Shown piece after piece: positions 41,580 through 52,168 of a DNA stretch of 64,000 nt. The position numbers and the translations under genes are program-made. The number at the start of each line of letters is the position of its first letter. Position 1 is the first letter of the stretch. The notes below the pieces were generated by a model. The model worked only from the letters and a program-made list of their open reading frames with translations, had not been told where the DNA came from and ran no database searches. The DNA comes from an uncultured Pelagibacteraceae bacterium (GTDB lineage: Bacteria; Pseudomonadota; Alphaproteobacteria; Pelagibacterales; Pelagibacteraceae), in NCBI GenBank assembly GCA_902555065.1, contig CACDQQ010000003.1, positions 62,001-126,000 of the forward strand, read 5' to 3'.

Positions 41580-42122
41580 ATGTTTATACAAACTGAAAAT
41601 ACACCTAACCCAAATTCATTAAAGTTTCTACCTGGTAGGAAAGTATCTATGAATGGTCCATTAGAAGTTTTAAATCAAGAAGATACAAATAATTTATTGA
41701 TAAAAAACTTATTACAGATAAATGGAGTAACTGGAGTATTTCTAGGGGAAGATTTTTTTTCGATAAATAAAAAAGAGAATAAAAAATGGGAAGATATTCA
41801 ACATATTGTTATATCTTACGTAAATGAGCATTATGCGAATGGTAATACTTGCATTATTGATAAAACAAGTGAAGAAGAGCAGAACATAAATTATTCAGAG
41901 ATTGAAAAAAAAATAATAAGTATTTTGGACTCTAAAATAAGACCTGCTGTTGCAAGAGATGGAGGAGATATAAAGTTCCAAGAATTCAAGGATGGAAAAG
42001 TTAAAGTTTTATTAAAAGGTAGCTGTTCTGGCTGTCCATCTTCAACTCTCACTTTAAAAAAAGGTGTAGAAAACTTGCTTTGTCATTATATTCCAGAAGT
42101 TAAAGAAGTTTTAGCTGTATAA
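41580..42122 (+). CDS. NifU/NfuA-type Fe-S scaffold
   Basis: IQTENTPNPNSLKFLPG, RPAVARDGGDI, LKGSCSGCPSSTLTLKKGVENLL. Confidence 0.95.
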   Translation: MFIQTENTPNPNSLKFLPGRKVSMNGPLEVLNQEDTNNLLIKNLLQINGVTGVFLGEDFFSINKKENKKWEDIQHIVISYVNEHYANGNTCIIDKTSEEEQNINYSEIEKKIISILDSKIRPAVARDGGDIKFQEFKDGKVKVLLKGSCSGCPSSTLTLKKGVENLLCHYIPEVKEVLAV

Positions 42123-42150
42123 ATAATAAATAATAATTATATTCAAACTA

Positions 42151-43242
42151 ATGGTGAGACGTAAAAAAATTCAAAACATTAAACAGCAGCGAAAGAAAAA
42201 TAATATATTTAGATTTTCAGTAATCAGTTTTTTAGTTATTTTCTCATTTTTTACATTACCTACTATAAAAATTTTTTTAGATAAAAATTTAAATTTCAAA
42301 AAATCTGTAATTTCAAACGCTGGTGTAAATTTTGATCAAGAGTTAGAAAAAAGAAAAAAAATTCTTGATGGAGAGAAAGAAACTAAAACAAATAAACTGA
42401 ATCTGAAAAATATCTTTGCAGATATTGATTTTTTCAGCACAGATGATGAGGGCCAGAATTCAATAAGATTTGATGCAAGAACAATTGAGCAATTGTTTAA
42501 AGATACAAATTATAATCTTGAAAGAGTTAGAGAGACCAAGTTAGTAAATATAGGTAATAAAATTGACCATCTTCCAAAAGAGATTAAAAGTATTGAGAGC
42601 TCAAAAAAAAGAAAAAAACTATTTATCCAAATAGTTTTACCATTAATTGTGGAAGAGAATGCTAAAATTCGACTTGATAGAAAGGAATTATTTAGAATAT
42701 TAGGCAAAAATATTAACACTCAAAAAGAAAAAAATTGGCTAAAAGAAAAGTTTAAACAATATGGTTTAAAAGATGGAGATTTTTATTCTCTGAAAGTTAG
42801 AATGGATGAAATACCTGTCTCTTTAGCACTTGCTCAAGCTGCCAAAGAAACTGGATGGGGTACATCTAGATTTGCACAAGAGGGTAATGCATTATTTGGA
42901 CAATGGACATGGAATGGTGAAGGAATTAGACCAGCAGGTGTAGATAAAGATGCAAAACACAAAGTTGCAAAATTTGCAGTTCTGAAAGCATCAGTTAGAG
43001 CATACCAGCGAAATTTAAATACTCATAGCAGTTATATCGAATTTAGAAAAGAAAGAGCAATTCAAAGAGACAACGATGAAAAATTAGACAGTTTAAAACT
43101 GGTAAATTATTTAGATAAATACGCGGAGACAGGGCAACAATACATTGACGTGTTAAAACAAATTATAAATCAAAATTCTCTTACGGATTTTGATGATGTA
43201 AATGTAATGCCAACAAGCAATAAGACTAAAAAATTAATTTAA
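42151..43242 (+). CDS. Glucosaminidase (Bax-like) protein
   Basis: ALAQAAKETGWGTSRFAQEGNALFGQWTW. Confidence 0.9.
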   Translation: MVRRKKIQNIKQQRKKNNIFRFSVISFLVIFSFFTLPTIKIFLDKNLNFKKSVISNAGVNFDQELEKRKKILDGEKETKTNKLNLKNIFADIDFFSTDDEGQNSIRFDARTIEQLFKDTNYNLERVRETKLVNIGNKIDHLPKEIKSIESSKKRKKLFIQIVLPLIVEENAKIRLDRKELFRILGKNINTQKEKNWLKEKFKQYGLKDGDFYSLKVRMDEIPVSLALAQAAKETGWGTSRFAQEGNALFGQWTWNGEGIRPAGVDKDAKHKVAKFAVLKASVRAYQRNLNTHSSYIEFRKERAIQRDNDEKLDSLKLVNYLDKYAETGQQYIDVLKQIINQNSLTDFDDVNVMPTSNKTKKLI

Positions 43243-44300
43243 TTTTGAACAAATTGGAAACCTGAAAATCTCCATCCATTTTCATCTTTTAAAGAACAGT
43301 TAATTCTCCCTCTTCGTTCAATAAATTTTTCTGAAAAATTAATATTTAATATATTGTCATTTAAGTCAATTTTTGTTTTTCTCCATTTTGAGCCTTCATT
43401 TGAAAAGCAATTAATATTTTCTAAATTTTTTTGATCCTCGAAAAATTCTATTGTCATTTTAGGTGGGTTTTCTCCATCATTCATAAATTTATTTTCAGGT
43501 TTAATAATTTTATACTGAAGTGGCAAATAAGATATTACCTCTTTAAATCTTTTTATTTCTCCATATTTTTCGTTTATGGGGAATCTTGGTAATTCATATT
43601 TATCTTTGTTTAAGTCAATAACACCTGAATGTTGGCCAAATGCAAATTCAAAATTGTTTGAAATGAAATTTTTTTGCTCTAAATTATACTCCCCAAAAGG
43701 ATAAGAAAAAAAAATTGGATTATAACCTAATTTATTTTTGAAAATTCTAATTGACTCCTCAATATCTTCTACAAACTTTTGAAAAGTAAATTTAGTTAAA
43801 TAATCGTGTGAATGTGAATGATTACCAATGTATGCAAAGTTCTCTTTTTCTATTTCTTTTATTTGGTCCCAACTCATATATCCTTTATTCCCAACCGCCT
43901 CAGTTGAGACGAATAAAATAAAAGGAATTTCCCCCCTTTTTAAGATTGGCCAAGCATTTTCATAAAAAGATGTAAATGCATCGTCAATAGTTAATAAAAT
44001 TTTCTTTTGTTCCTTAACCTTTTTAAAATTTATTGAAAATTCACCAGGATTATAAAAATTTAAATTATTTTCTTTTATTAAATTAATATGTTTTTTAAAT
44101 ATATTTAATCTTATATTTGTTGATGGATACTTATTTTCTTCAAATCTATGATACATTATTGCCAAAACACCTTGTTCATTTTTAAAATATTTTTTATTTA
44201 CTACTTCAGCTTTAACGTTTAAAAAAATAATAAATAAAATGAATACTTTAGTTATTAACGCCGCAGATGATAAAATTTTATTTTCTCTCATAACCAACAT
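43239..44300 (-). CDS. Polysaccharide deacetylase with signal peptide (start ATG 44300 or 44291)
   Basis: LLTIDDAFTSFYENAWPIL, IGNHSHSHDYL, SYPFGEYN NodB-homology motifs. Confidence 0.88.
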   Translation of the reverse strand: MLVMRENKILSSAALITKVFILFIIFLNVKAEVVNKKYFKNEQGVLAIMYHRFEENKYPSTNIRLNIFKKHINLIKENNLNFYNPGEFSINFKKVKEQKKILLTIDDAFTSFYENAWPILKRGEIPFILFVSTEAVGNKGYMSWDQIKEIEKENFAYIGNHSHSHDYLTKFTFQKFVEDIEESIRIFKNKLGYNPIFFSYPFGEYNLEQKNFISNNFEFAFGQHSGVIDLNKDKYELPRFPINEKYGEIKRFKEVISYLPLQYKIIKPENKFMNDGENPPKMTIEFFEDQKNLENINCFSNEGSKWRKTKIDLNDNILNINFSEKFIERRGRINCSLKDENGWRFSGFQFVQN

Positions 44301-44616
44301 AGAATCTTATACTACCGCTCATATAAACAGTAGAGAAAATTTTGATAGAATAATGATATTAATTTTGAATTTTCTAAAAAAACATGATTCAAATCTAGAT
44401 AAAATAAGTGAAATATTTGTAAATCAAGGCCCTGGCAAAATCTCAAGTATTAGAAATTCGATAGCAATTGCTAAAGGCATTGCTTTTGCAAAAAATATTG
44501 ATTTATATGGATTTTTGAGCGAACAATTAACAGGTAAAGATGTGGATCAGCTAGTAAAAATTGATAAAAAAAATTTTACAAATATTAATTTGATTAAACC
44601 CCTTTACTCGAGTTAA
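44239..44616 (+). CDS. tsaB: TsaB-like tRNA t6A biosynthesis protein, shortened
   Basis: NTLVINAADDKILFSL, FVNQGPGKISSIRNSIAIAKGIAFAKNIDLYG. Confidence 0.8.
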   Translation: MNTLVINAADDKILFSLITNIESYTTAHINSRENFDRIMILILNFLKKHDSNLDKISEIFVNQGPGKISSIRNSIAIAKGIAFAKNIDLYGFLSEQLTGKDVDQLVKIDKKNFTNINLIKPLYSS

Positions 44617-44624
44617 AATATATT

Positions 44625-45044
44625 ATGTTAGAAACTATTGAAGAAAAATGTCAAAAAAATGGAGTCAAACTCACAGATCAAAGAAGGATAATTGCTAGAG
44701 TAATATCTGAATCTAAAAAAACATATGGAGAATCTGACCACCCAGATGTCGATGAATTATATAATAGAGTATCTCAAATAGATTCTAAAATTAGTATTGC
44801 TACAGTTTATAGAACTGTTAAGCTTTTTGAAGAAGCGGGCATATTAACAAAGCATGATTTTAAATCTGGAAAGGCAAGATATGAATTAAATGATGATCAT
44901 AATCATTTAATTGATATAAAAACTGGAGAAATAATCGAATTTGTTGACGAAGAGATCGAAGAATTACAAAAAAAAATCGCTGATAAATATGGCTATAAGC
45001 TCGTCGATCATAAATTAGAACTATACGGAATCAAAAAAAAGTAA
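44625..45044 (+). CDS. fur: Fur-family regulator (Fur/Mur)
   Basis: LTDQRRIIARVI, SIATVYRTVKLFEEAGIL, DDHNHLIDIKTGEIIEF. Confidence 0.92.
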   Translation: MLETIEEKCQKNGVKLTDQRRIIARVISESKKTYGESDHPDVDELYNRVSQIDSKISIATVYRTVKLFEEAGILTKHDFKSGKARYELNDDHNHLIDIKTGEIIEFVDEEIEELQKKIADKYGYKLVDHKLELYGIKKK

Positions 45045-45047
45045 TTA

Positions 45048-46379
45048 ATGCGTAAAAAGGTTTTTATAAAGACATTTGGTTGTCAAATGAATGAGTATGA
45101 CTCCAACAGGATTTACGATGCTGTTAGAGCTATAGGTTATAATAAAACTGAAAATCAGGATGAAGCTGACTGTTATATTTTAAACACTTGTCATATTAGA
45201 GATAAAGCTAAAGATAAAGTTTATCATGAGATCGGAAGAGTTAAGAAATTATACAAAGATAAAAAAAAACCAATAATGGTAGTTGCAGGTTGTGTAGCAC
45301 AAGCTGAAAATACAGAGATGCTCAATAGAGAAAAATATATAGATCTAGTTATAGGTCCACAATCTTATCAAAAAATAAACAATCTTTTAAAGAATTTTGA
45401 GGAGGAAAATAAAGTTGAAGAAACTGAATTTGACTCAGTTTCTAAGTTTAGGTACTTCGATAATATTAAAAATAATAATACCAATATTTCATCTTTCTTA
45501 ACGATTCAAGAGGGTTGCGATAAGTTCTGTCACTTTTGCGTTGTTCCGTACACTAGAGGACCAGAATATTCTCGACCATTCAAAACCATTATTGATGAAG
45601 CTGAGAGATTGATAAATAACGGATCTAGAGAAATTACTTTTCTTGGCCAAAACGTAAATGCATATTCTTATTTGGATGGATCCAAAGAGTACCGACTGTC
45701 AGATCTTATCAATACACTCAGTAAATATAACGAAATAAGTAGAATTAGATATACTACTTCTCATCCAAGAGATATGACAGATGATCTTATTGAATGTTAC
45801 AAAAATTCGAAAAAATTAATGCCTTTCGTTCATTTACCGATTCAAAGCGGTTCTGATAGAATATTAAAATTGATGAACAGAAAGCATACTGTAAATTATT
45901 ATCTAGATATTTATGAAAAATTAATCAAAATTAATCCTGATATAAAATTTTCTAGTGACTTTATTATTGGATACCCTGGAGAAACAGAGAATGATTTCAA
46001 AAAAACCATCGATTTAGTTAATAAGATTAAATTTATAAATTCATTCTCTTTTATTTTTAGTCCAAGACCAGGAACAAAGGCTGCCAAATTAGAGATTACA
46101 GATAAAAATAAACTTAAAAATAGGCTGATAACTATCCAAGAAAAATTATTTAGCAATCAAATAGAATTGAACAAATCTTTCGAAGGCAAAACCTTAGAGA
46201 TACTTGTTGAAAATAAACTTAAAAATCAAAACAAATATTTTGGACGAAATAAATTTTTAAATTCAGTAATTTTTGATGGCAATGAAAGTCATATTGGCAA
46301 ACTAATTAAAGTTAAAATTGAAAAAAGTAATCAAAACTCTTTATTTGGTAAGGTAATAGACGAAATGAAGGCAGCATAA
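45048..46379 (+). CDS. miaB: tRNA-2-methylthio-N6-dimethylallyladenosine synthase
   Basis: KTFGCQMNEYDSNR, IQEGCDKFCHFCVVPYTRGPE. Confidence 0.98.
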   Translation: MRKKVFIKTFGCQMNEYDSNRIYDAVRAIGYNKTENQDEADCYILNTCHIRDKAKDKVYHEIGRVKKLYKDKKKPIMVVAGCVAQAENTEMLNREKYIDLVIGPQSYQKINNLLKNFEEENKVEETEFDSVSKFRYFDNIKNNNTNISSFLTIQEGCDKFCHFCVVPYTRGPEYSRPFKTIIDEAERLINNGSREITFLGQNVNAYSYLDGSKEYRLSDLINTLSKYNEISRIRYTTSHPRDMTDDLIECYKNSKKLMPFVHLPIQSGSDRILKLMNRKHTVNYYLDIYEKLIKINPDIKFSSDFIIGYPGETENDFKKTIDLVNKIKFINSFSFIFSPRPGTKAAKLEITDKNKLKNRLITIQEKLFSNQIELNKSFEGKTLEILVENKLKNQNKYFGRNKFLNSVIFDGNESHIGKLIKVKIEKSNQNSLFGKVIDEMKAA

Positions 46380-46380
46380 T

Positions 46381-47388
46381 TTGAAAAATTTTGCGAAATC
46401 AAAAATTAATCCTGACTTAAAATATGTATATTCAGAAAACAATGCCTTAAGTATTGTATTTCAAAGCAATGAATTACTTTTAGGTGTATTGGGAGAATTT
46501 AATAATAACTTAAAAGAATTAGAAAAAATTACAAATACTAGCATTTACTCTAGAGGAAATTCAATTTTATTAAAAAATACTCCTGAAAAAAATGAGTTAA
46601 TAAAGAATGCAATTCAATTTCTTGTCGATCAATTTTTAAATAATGGAACATTGGAAAAAAAGGATATAGAGTCATCTGTAAACAAATTTATGATAGATGA
46701 GAAAGTTACAAATAAAAGTGAAAATGTAGAATACATAATAAAAACTCCAAAAAAATCTGTAATACCAAGATCAGAGAAGCAAAAAAAATATATAAGAGCT
46801 TTAAAAGAATCAGATATTGTTATTTCTGCAGGACCAGCAGGAACTGGTAAAACTTTCTTAGCTGTCGCAGTTGCCTTAACAATGTTACTCGAAAAAAAAA
46901 TAGAGCGTATAATTTTATCTAGACCAGCAGTAGAAGCAGGAGAAAGATTAGGTTTCTTACCAGGAGATATGAGAGAAAAAGTTGATCCTTATTTAAGACC
47001 TCTTTACGATTCATTGTATGACTTATTAGATTTTGAAAAAATTCAAAAAAAAATAGAAGTTGGAGATATTGAAATTGCACCACTTGCTTTTATGAGGGGA
47101 AGAACTTTAAAAAACTCTTTTGCAATCCTAGATGAAGCACAAAATGCCACCGATACTCAAATAAAAATGTTCTTAACAAGAATTGGTGAAAATTCAAAAA
47201 TAGTTATTAATGGTGATCCTTCTCAAATAGACTTACCTAATAAATCAATGTCAGGTTTAAATAGATCAAAAAAATTACTTGGTCATTTAAAGGAGATATC
47301 CGTAGTAGATTTTGATCATACTGATGTTGTAAGACACCCACTAGTCTCCAAGATAGTCAAGGCTTATTCTGATAAAAATTCAGATTAA
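46381..47388 (+). CDS. PhoH-like ATPase
   Basis: SAGPAGTGKTFLAVAVAL, LSRPAVEAGERLGFLPGD, ILDEAQNAT. Confidence 0.97.
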   Translation: MKNFAKSKINPDLKYVYSENNALSIVFQSNELLLGVLGEFNNNLKELEKITNTSIYSRGNSILLKNTPEKNELIKNAIQFLVDQFLNNGTLEKKDIESSVNKFMIDEKVTNKSENVEYIIKTPKKSVIPRSEKQKKYIRALKESDIVISAGPAGTGKTFLAVAVALTMLLEKKIERIILSRPAVEAGERLGFLPGDMREKVDPYLRPLYDSLYDLLDFEKIQKKIEVGDIEIAPLAFMRGRTLKNSFAILDEAQNATDTQIKMFLTRIGENSKIVINGDPSQIDLPNKSMSGLNRSKKLLGHLKEISVVDFDHTDVVRHPLVSKIVKAYSDKNSD

Positions 47389-47834
47389 TGATAAAAGCCA
47401 ACATAGTTATAGACAAAAAAATTTGGGAAAAAAAATTAAAAAAACCAGAAATTTACTTCAAAAAGAAATTAAACAAATTATCTAAATTCAGCTCCTTTAA
47501 AAATAAAAACCAAGAATTTACTGTGATGCTTACTAATAATAAAAAAATGAAAGATTTAAACTCAAAGTTTAGAAACAAAAATGTGTCAACAGATGTGCTT
47601 TCTTTTCCTCTCAAAGTTAAATTAAAAAATAAATTATATCTAGGAGATATAGCAATTTCTTTTGAACTAATTAATAGGAGAGCAAAATCATCAAGCTTTG
47701 ATCATGAATTAGATAAAATGTGGATACACGGTTATTTACATTTATTAGGACATGATCATAAGAAAAATAAAGATTATCATTTAATGAAGAAAAAAGAAAA
47801 TTTAATATTTAAAAAATTGAATAAAATAAATTGA
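47388..47834 (+). CDS. ybeY: Endoribonuclease YbeY
   Basis: LNSKFRNKNVSTDVLSFP, HGYLHLLGHDH. Confidence 0.95.
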   Translation: MIKANIVIDKKIWEKKLKKPEIYFKKKLNKLSKFSSFKNKNQEFTVMLTNNKKMKDLNSKFRNKNVSTDVLSFPLKVKLKNKLYLGDIAISFELINRRAKSSSFDHELDKMWIHGYLHLLGHDHKKNKDYHLMKKKENLIFKKLNKIN

Positions 47835-49351
47835 ACTCTATTCTAGAAAATAAAGCCTACCTATTTTTAATATGTTTACTTTTGGGTATACTAACTTCAT
47901 TTAGTTTACCTCCTTACAATTTATTTTTTATTAATTTTTTAACACTTCCAATTTTACTTTACTTATTAGTTAATTATGTGGATAAAAAAACTATTTCATT
48001 TTATGTTGGTTGGATCTTTGGATTTGGTTATTTTATTTCAAATCTTTATTGGATTACAAATTCTTTGACATTTGATGTAAATTTTAAATTTGTTATTCCA
48101 TTTGCATTAATATTAATCCCTCTATTTTTGGGAATATTTTATGGTTTAGTTACTTTTCTATGCAATTTTTTTAATTTAAAAAATAAAATCTCATCAATTT
48201 TAATCTTTTCAGTTTTGTTTGGTGGAATTGAGTTTCTAAGAAGTTTTATTTTTGGTGGATTTCCTTGGAACTTAGTAGTTTTCAGTCTTTCAAATAATTT
48301 ACCTTCTTTGCAAATTTTATCTTATATAGGCACTTATTCACTAAATTTGTTATCAATAACTATATTTTTATTACCAGTAATATTTTTTTTTAAATATAAA
48401 AGCCTAACTAGGTTTTTAATTTTCAGCCTTGGTTTAATTTTAGTAGTAATCAATTTTTTATATGGAAACTCGATTATTAAAGATTTTGAAAAAAAAAAAC
48501 ACGATAAATTAAGCTCTCATATTAGAGTTGTCTCGCCAAACATACCCATTGAGAGATTTTTGACAAACCAAGATGCTGAGACAAATATTAATGAATTAAT
48601 TAGTTTAAGCAATCCAGACTATTCTGAAAAAACAATATTTATTTTTCCTGAGGGAATAATTACTAGTATTTATTTTAAAGATTTAAAATTATTTAAAACT
48701 ATTTTTAAAAAAAAATTAAATATTAATCATAAAGTTATATTGGGAATTAATAGTATTAAACAAAATAAAATTTACAATTCCTTAGTAGTATTAAATAACG
48801 ATTCCGAATTATTGTATAAATACAACAAAAATAAACTAGTTCCATTTGGAGAATTTTTACCTTTTGAAAATTTCTTCAAAAAAGTAGGTTTAAAAAAAAT
48901 AACCCAAGGATATCAATCATTTTCAGCTGATGATAAAAGGGAAATTTTAGAAATTGATAAATTAAAATTTATTCCACTTATTTGTTATGAAATTATTTAT
49001 TCAGGAAAAATTAATCAAAATAAAAAATACTACGATTTTATATTAAATATTTCTGAGGATGGTTGGTTTGGCAAATCGATTGGACCTGCTCAACATTTGT
49101 CTCATTCGATATTTAGATCAATTGAAGAAGGTAAAAATGTTATTAGGTCAACAAACAATGGAGTATCTGCTTTAGTTAATCCAAAAGGCCAAATTATTAA
49201 ACAAATTAGTGAGGAAGGATACTTTGATGTAAATAAGATAAAACGTGTTAATAAAACTTATTTTGCTAAACATAGTAATAAGATCTTCTTTTATTTTGTT
49301 CTAATTTATATTACTTTCACTGTGATTTTAAAAATTAGGGAGAATAAATGA
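47831..49351 (+). CDS. lnt: Apolipoprotein N-acyltransferase
   Basis: Membrane N-terminus, [57 protein letters not shown]. Confidence 0.95.
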   Translation: MNSILENKAYLFLICLLLGILTSFSLPPYNLFFINFLTLPILLYLLVNYVDKKTISFYVGWIFGFGYFISNLYWITNSLTFDVNFKFVIPFALILIPLFLGIFYGLVTFLCNFFNLKNKISSILIFSVLFGGIEFLRSFIFGGFPWNLVVFSLSNNLPSLQILSYIGTYSLNLLSITIFLLPVIFFFKYKSLTRFLIFSLGLILVVINFLYGNSIIKDFEKKKHDKLSSHIRVVSPNIPIERFLTNQDAETNINELISLSNPDYSEKTIFIFPEGIITSIYFKDLKLFKTIFKKKLNINHKVILGINSIKQNKIYNSLVVLNNDSELLYKYNKNKLVPFGEFLPFENFFKKVGLKKITQGYQSFSADDKREILEIDKLKFIPLICYEIIYSGKINQNKKYYDFILNISEDGWFGKSIGPAQHLSHSIFRSIEEGKNVIRSTNNGVSALVNPKGQIIKQISEEGYFDVNKIKRVNKTYFAKHSNKIFFYFVLIYITFTVILKIRENK

Positions 49352-50511
49352 AAAAAGATTACTTATTTACTAGCGAGTCTGTATCTGAAGGTCATCCAGA
49401 CAAAGTATGTGATAGAATTTCGGATATGGTTGTTGATACATACTTGGCAGCTGAACCTCAATCAAGAGTTGCTTGTGAAACTTTAACAACAACAAATAAA
49501 GTTGTCTTAGCTGGTGAAGTAAGAGGCCCAGAAATTAAAAAAGAGGATTTAATAGAAAAAGTAAGGCATTGTATTAAGGATATTGGTTATGATCAAAAAG
49601 GATTTACGTGGAAAGAAGAAACTTCAGTTGAGAGTCATTTACATGCTCAATCTGCTGACATAGCTATGGGTGTAGATTCCTCTGGAAATAAAGATGAAGG
49701 TGCAGGTGACCAAGGAATTATGTTTGGTTATGCGTGTAACGAAACCGAGGAACTGATGCCAGCTCCAATACATTACTCTCATAAAATATTAAGACTCATG
49801 GCCGAGGATAGAAAATCTGGCAAATTAAAAAATATAGAGCCAGACTCAAAAAGTCAAATTACAATTGAATATAAGGATGGAAAGCCTTCCTCAGTAAAAT
49901 CTGTAGTTATATCGACACAACACTCTCCAGATGTAAATCAAGCTGATGTTAGAGAATTAGTTAAACCTTATATTGAAAGATCAATACCAAAAGAATTGTT
50001 GAGCTCGTTGGATGAAAAGGAAATATATGTAAATCCAACAGGAAATTTTGTTATTGGAGGACCTGATGGTGATAGCGGTTTGACTGGCAGGAAAATTATT
50101 GTTGACACTTATGGTGGAGCTGCACCACATGGTGGAGGAGCATTTTCGGGTAAAGATCCAACCAAAGTCGATAGGTCAGCTGCCTATGCATCAAGATATT
50201 TAGCTAAAAATGTTGTTGCTTCTAAAATTGCTAATAAATGTTTAATACAACTTGCATATGCAATTGGTGTATCAAAACCTTTATCTATTTATGTTGACTT
50301 GTTTGACAACGACAATGAAAAAAATATGCACGTAGAAAAGCTTATTCATGAAAATTTTGATTTAAGCCCTAGAGGCATAAGAGAAATGCTTGGATTAAAT
50401 AAACCTATTTATGAAAAAACAGCTGCTTACGGACACTTCGGGAGAATTCCAGATAGTAATGGCTCATTTTCTTGGGAAAAGACAGATAAATCAGACATAT
50501 TTAGCAAGTAA
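49348..50511 (+). CDS. metK: S-adenosylmethionine synthetase
   Basis: [50 protein letters not shown]. Confidence 0.99.
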   Translation: MKKDYLFTSESVSEGHPDKVCDRISDMVVDTYLAAEPQSRVACETLTTTNKVVLAGEVRGPEIKKEDLIEKVRHCIKDIGYDQKGFTWKEETSVESHLHAQSADIAMGVDSSGNKDEGAGDQGIMFGYACNETEELMPAPIHYSHKILRLMAEDRKSGKLKNIEPDSKSQITIEYKDGKPSSVKSVVISTQHSPDVNQADVRELVKPYIERSIPKELLSSLDEKEIYVNPTGNFVIGGPDGDSGLTGRKIIVDTYGGAAPHGGGAFSGKDPTKVDRSAAYASRYLAKNVVASKIANKCLIQLAYAIGVSKPLSIYVDLFDNDNEKNMHVEKLIHENFDLSPRGIREMLGLNKPIYEKTAAYGHFGRIPDSNGSFSWEKTDKSDIFSK

Positions 50512-50566
50512 ATAAAGTTGAATATTAAAAAAAAATAAATATATTTCATAAAATTATTGAAATTTC

Positions 50567-50593
50567 AAAATGGGCCTCGGCCCATTTTTTTTT
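50567..50593 (+). terminator. Rho-independent terminator between metK and nusA
   Basis: AAAATGGGCC-TC-GGCCCATTTT then T-run. Confidence 0.9.
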
Positions 50594-50604
50594 AGGACTT
50601 TTAA

Positions 50605-52158
50605 ATGTTAAATAGAAGAGCAGATAAATTAGAATTGATAAGAATAGCAGAAGCAGTAGCATTAGAAAAATCCATCGATAAAGAGTTAATTATTGGATCT
50701 ATGGAGAATGGCATTGCAAAAGCAGCTAAATCTAAGTTTGGATCTGAAAATGATATTAAAGTTGAGATTGATAGAGAAAGTGGTGATATCGGAATTTTTA
50801 GAAAATTAATAATTGTCGAAAAACCGGAAAATTCTAATTTAGAAATAACTCTTGCTGATGCAATTAAAATTAATGAAAGTAATCAAGGTAAAAAAATAGG
50901 TGACGAAGTCCTTCAACCTTTGCCATCGTTTGATTTTGGTAGAATAGCTGCACAAACTGCCAAACAAGTAATCAGTTTCAATGTAAGAGAAGCTGAAAGA
51001 GAAAGACAATATAACGATTTTAAAGATAAAATTGATACTATTTTGAGTGGAATAGTTAAAAGATTAGAATTTGGAAATGTAATTGTTGATTTAGGAAGAA
51101 CCGAGGCAATAATCCAAAAGAATGAAATGATACCTAGAGAAAATATAAAAGCAGGAGATAGAGTAAAAGCTTATTGTTTAGATGTTAGAAGAGAACCAAG
51201 GGGTCAACAGATATTTCTTTCGAGAGCACACCCTAAATTTATGGAAAAATTATTTATCCAGGAAGTTCCAGAAATTTATGACGGTTTAATTGAAATTAAA
51301 TCATCTTCTAGGGACCCAGGTAGCAGAGCTAAAATTTGTGTCAAAGCAATTGATACTTCTTTAGATCCAGTAGGAGCATGTGTAGGCATGAGGGGAAGTA
51401 GGGTTCAAGCTGTAGTTAACGAACTACAAGGTGAAAAAATTGATATAGTAAATTGGTCAGAAGACCCGGCAGTAATAGTTGCAAATGCACTTTCACCCGC
51501 AGAGGTTCAAAGAGTAAATGTAGATGAAGAAGGAAGAAAACTCGATGTAATTTTAACCGAAGAAAATTTAAGTAAAGCTATCGGTAGAAGAGGTCAAAAC
51601 GTTAGACTGGCAACAAAATTAATGAATTATGAGATAAACATAATGACAGACCAAGAGGATTCAGAAAGAAGACAAATTGAATTTAAGGAAAAGACAGATA
51701 ATTTTGTAAAAAATTTAGAACTAGATGAAACATTGGGGCAGTTACTGGTTGCGGAAGGTTTTTCATCTATTGATGATATTAAAGATAGTAACCCAGATGC
51801 ATTAATGAAAATTGAGGGGATAGAGGAAGATACAGCAAAGGAATTAATTGAAAGAGCTAAAGAATTTTATCAAAAAGACCAGGAAGAAATTGCGAACAGA
51901 ATAAAAAATCTAGGTTTGGAAAGCAATTTAATTAATCACGAAGGTTTAACACCAGGGATGCTTGTTACACTTGGTGAACAAAAAATATTAACACTAAATG
52001 ATTTTGCAGATTTAGCATCCGACGAACTAACTGGTGGATATGATGTTATTAAAGGTGAAAGAGTCAGAATTAAAGGATATTTAGAAGATTTTGCTCTTTC
52101 AAAAAAGGAAGCAGATGATTTAATTATGTCTGCAAGAGATATAGTTTATCAAGATTGA
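50605..52158 (+). CDS. nusA: Transcription termination/antitermination factor NusA
   Basis: S1 and KH regions (VGACVGMRGSRVQAVVNELQGEKIDIV, SKAIGRRGQNVRLA). Confidence 0.98.
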   Translation: MLNRRADKLELIRIAEAVALEKSIDKELIIGSMENGIAKAAKSKFGSENDIKVEIDRESGDIGIFRKLIIVEKPENSNLEITLADAIKINESNQGKKIGDEVLQPLPSFDFGRIAAQTAKQVISFNVREAERERQYNDFKDKIDTILSGIVKRLEFGNVIVDLGRTEAIIQKNEMIPRENIKAGDRVKAYCLDVRREPRGQQIFLSRAHPKFMEKLFIQEVPEIYDGLIEIKSSSRDPGSRAKICVKAIDTSLDPVGACVGMRGSRVQAVVNELQGEKIDIVNWSEDPAVIVANALSPAEVQRVNVDEEGRKLDVILTEENLSKAIGRRGQNVRLATKLMNYEINIMTDQEDSERRQIEFKEKTDNFVKNLELDETLGQLLVAEGFSSIDDIKDSNPDALMKIEGIEEDTAKELIERAKEFYQKDQEEIANRIKNLGLESNLINHEGLTPGMLVTLGEQKILTLNDFADLASDELTGGYDVIKGERVRIKGYLEDFALSKKEADDLIMSARDIVYQD

Positions 52159-52168
52159 GAGATGAAAA

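Noticed and set aside
49200-49347. Possible SAM riboswitch upstream of metK
   Set aside because: metK start overlaps the lnt stop; upstream DNA is coding for the Lnt C-terminus and I see no aptamer-like structure
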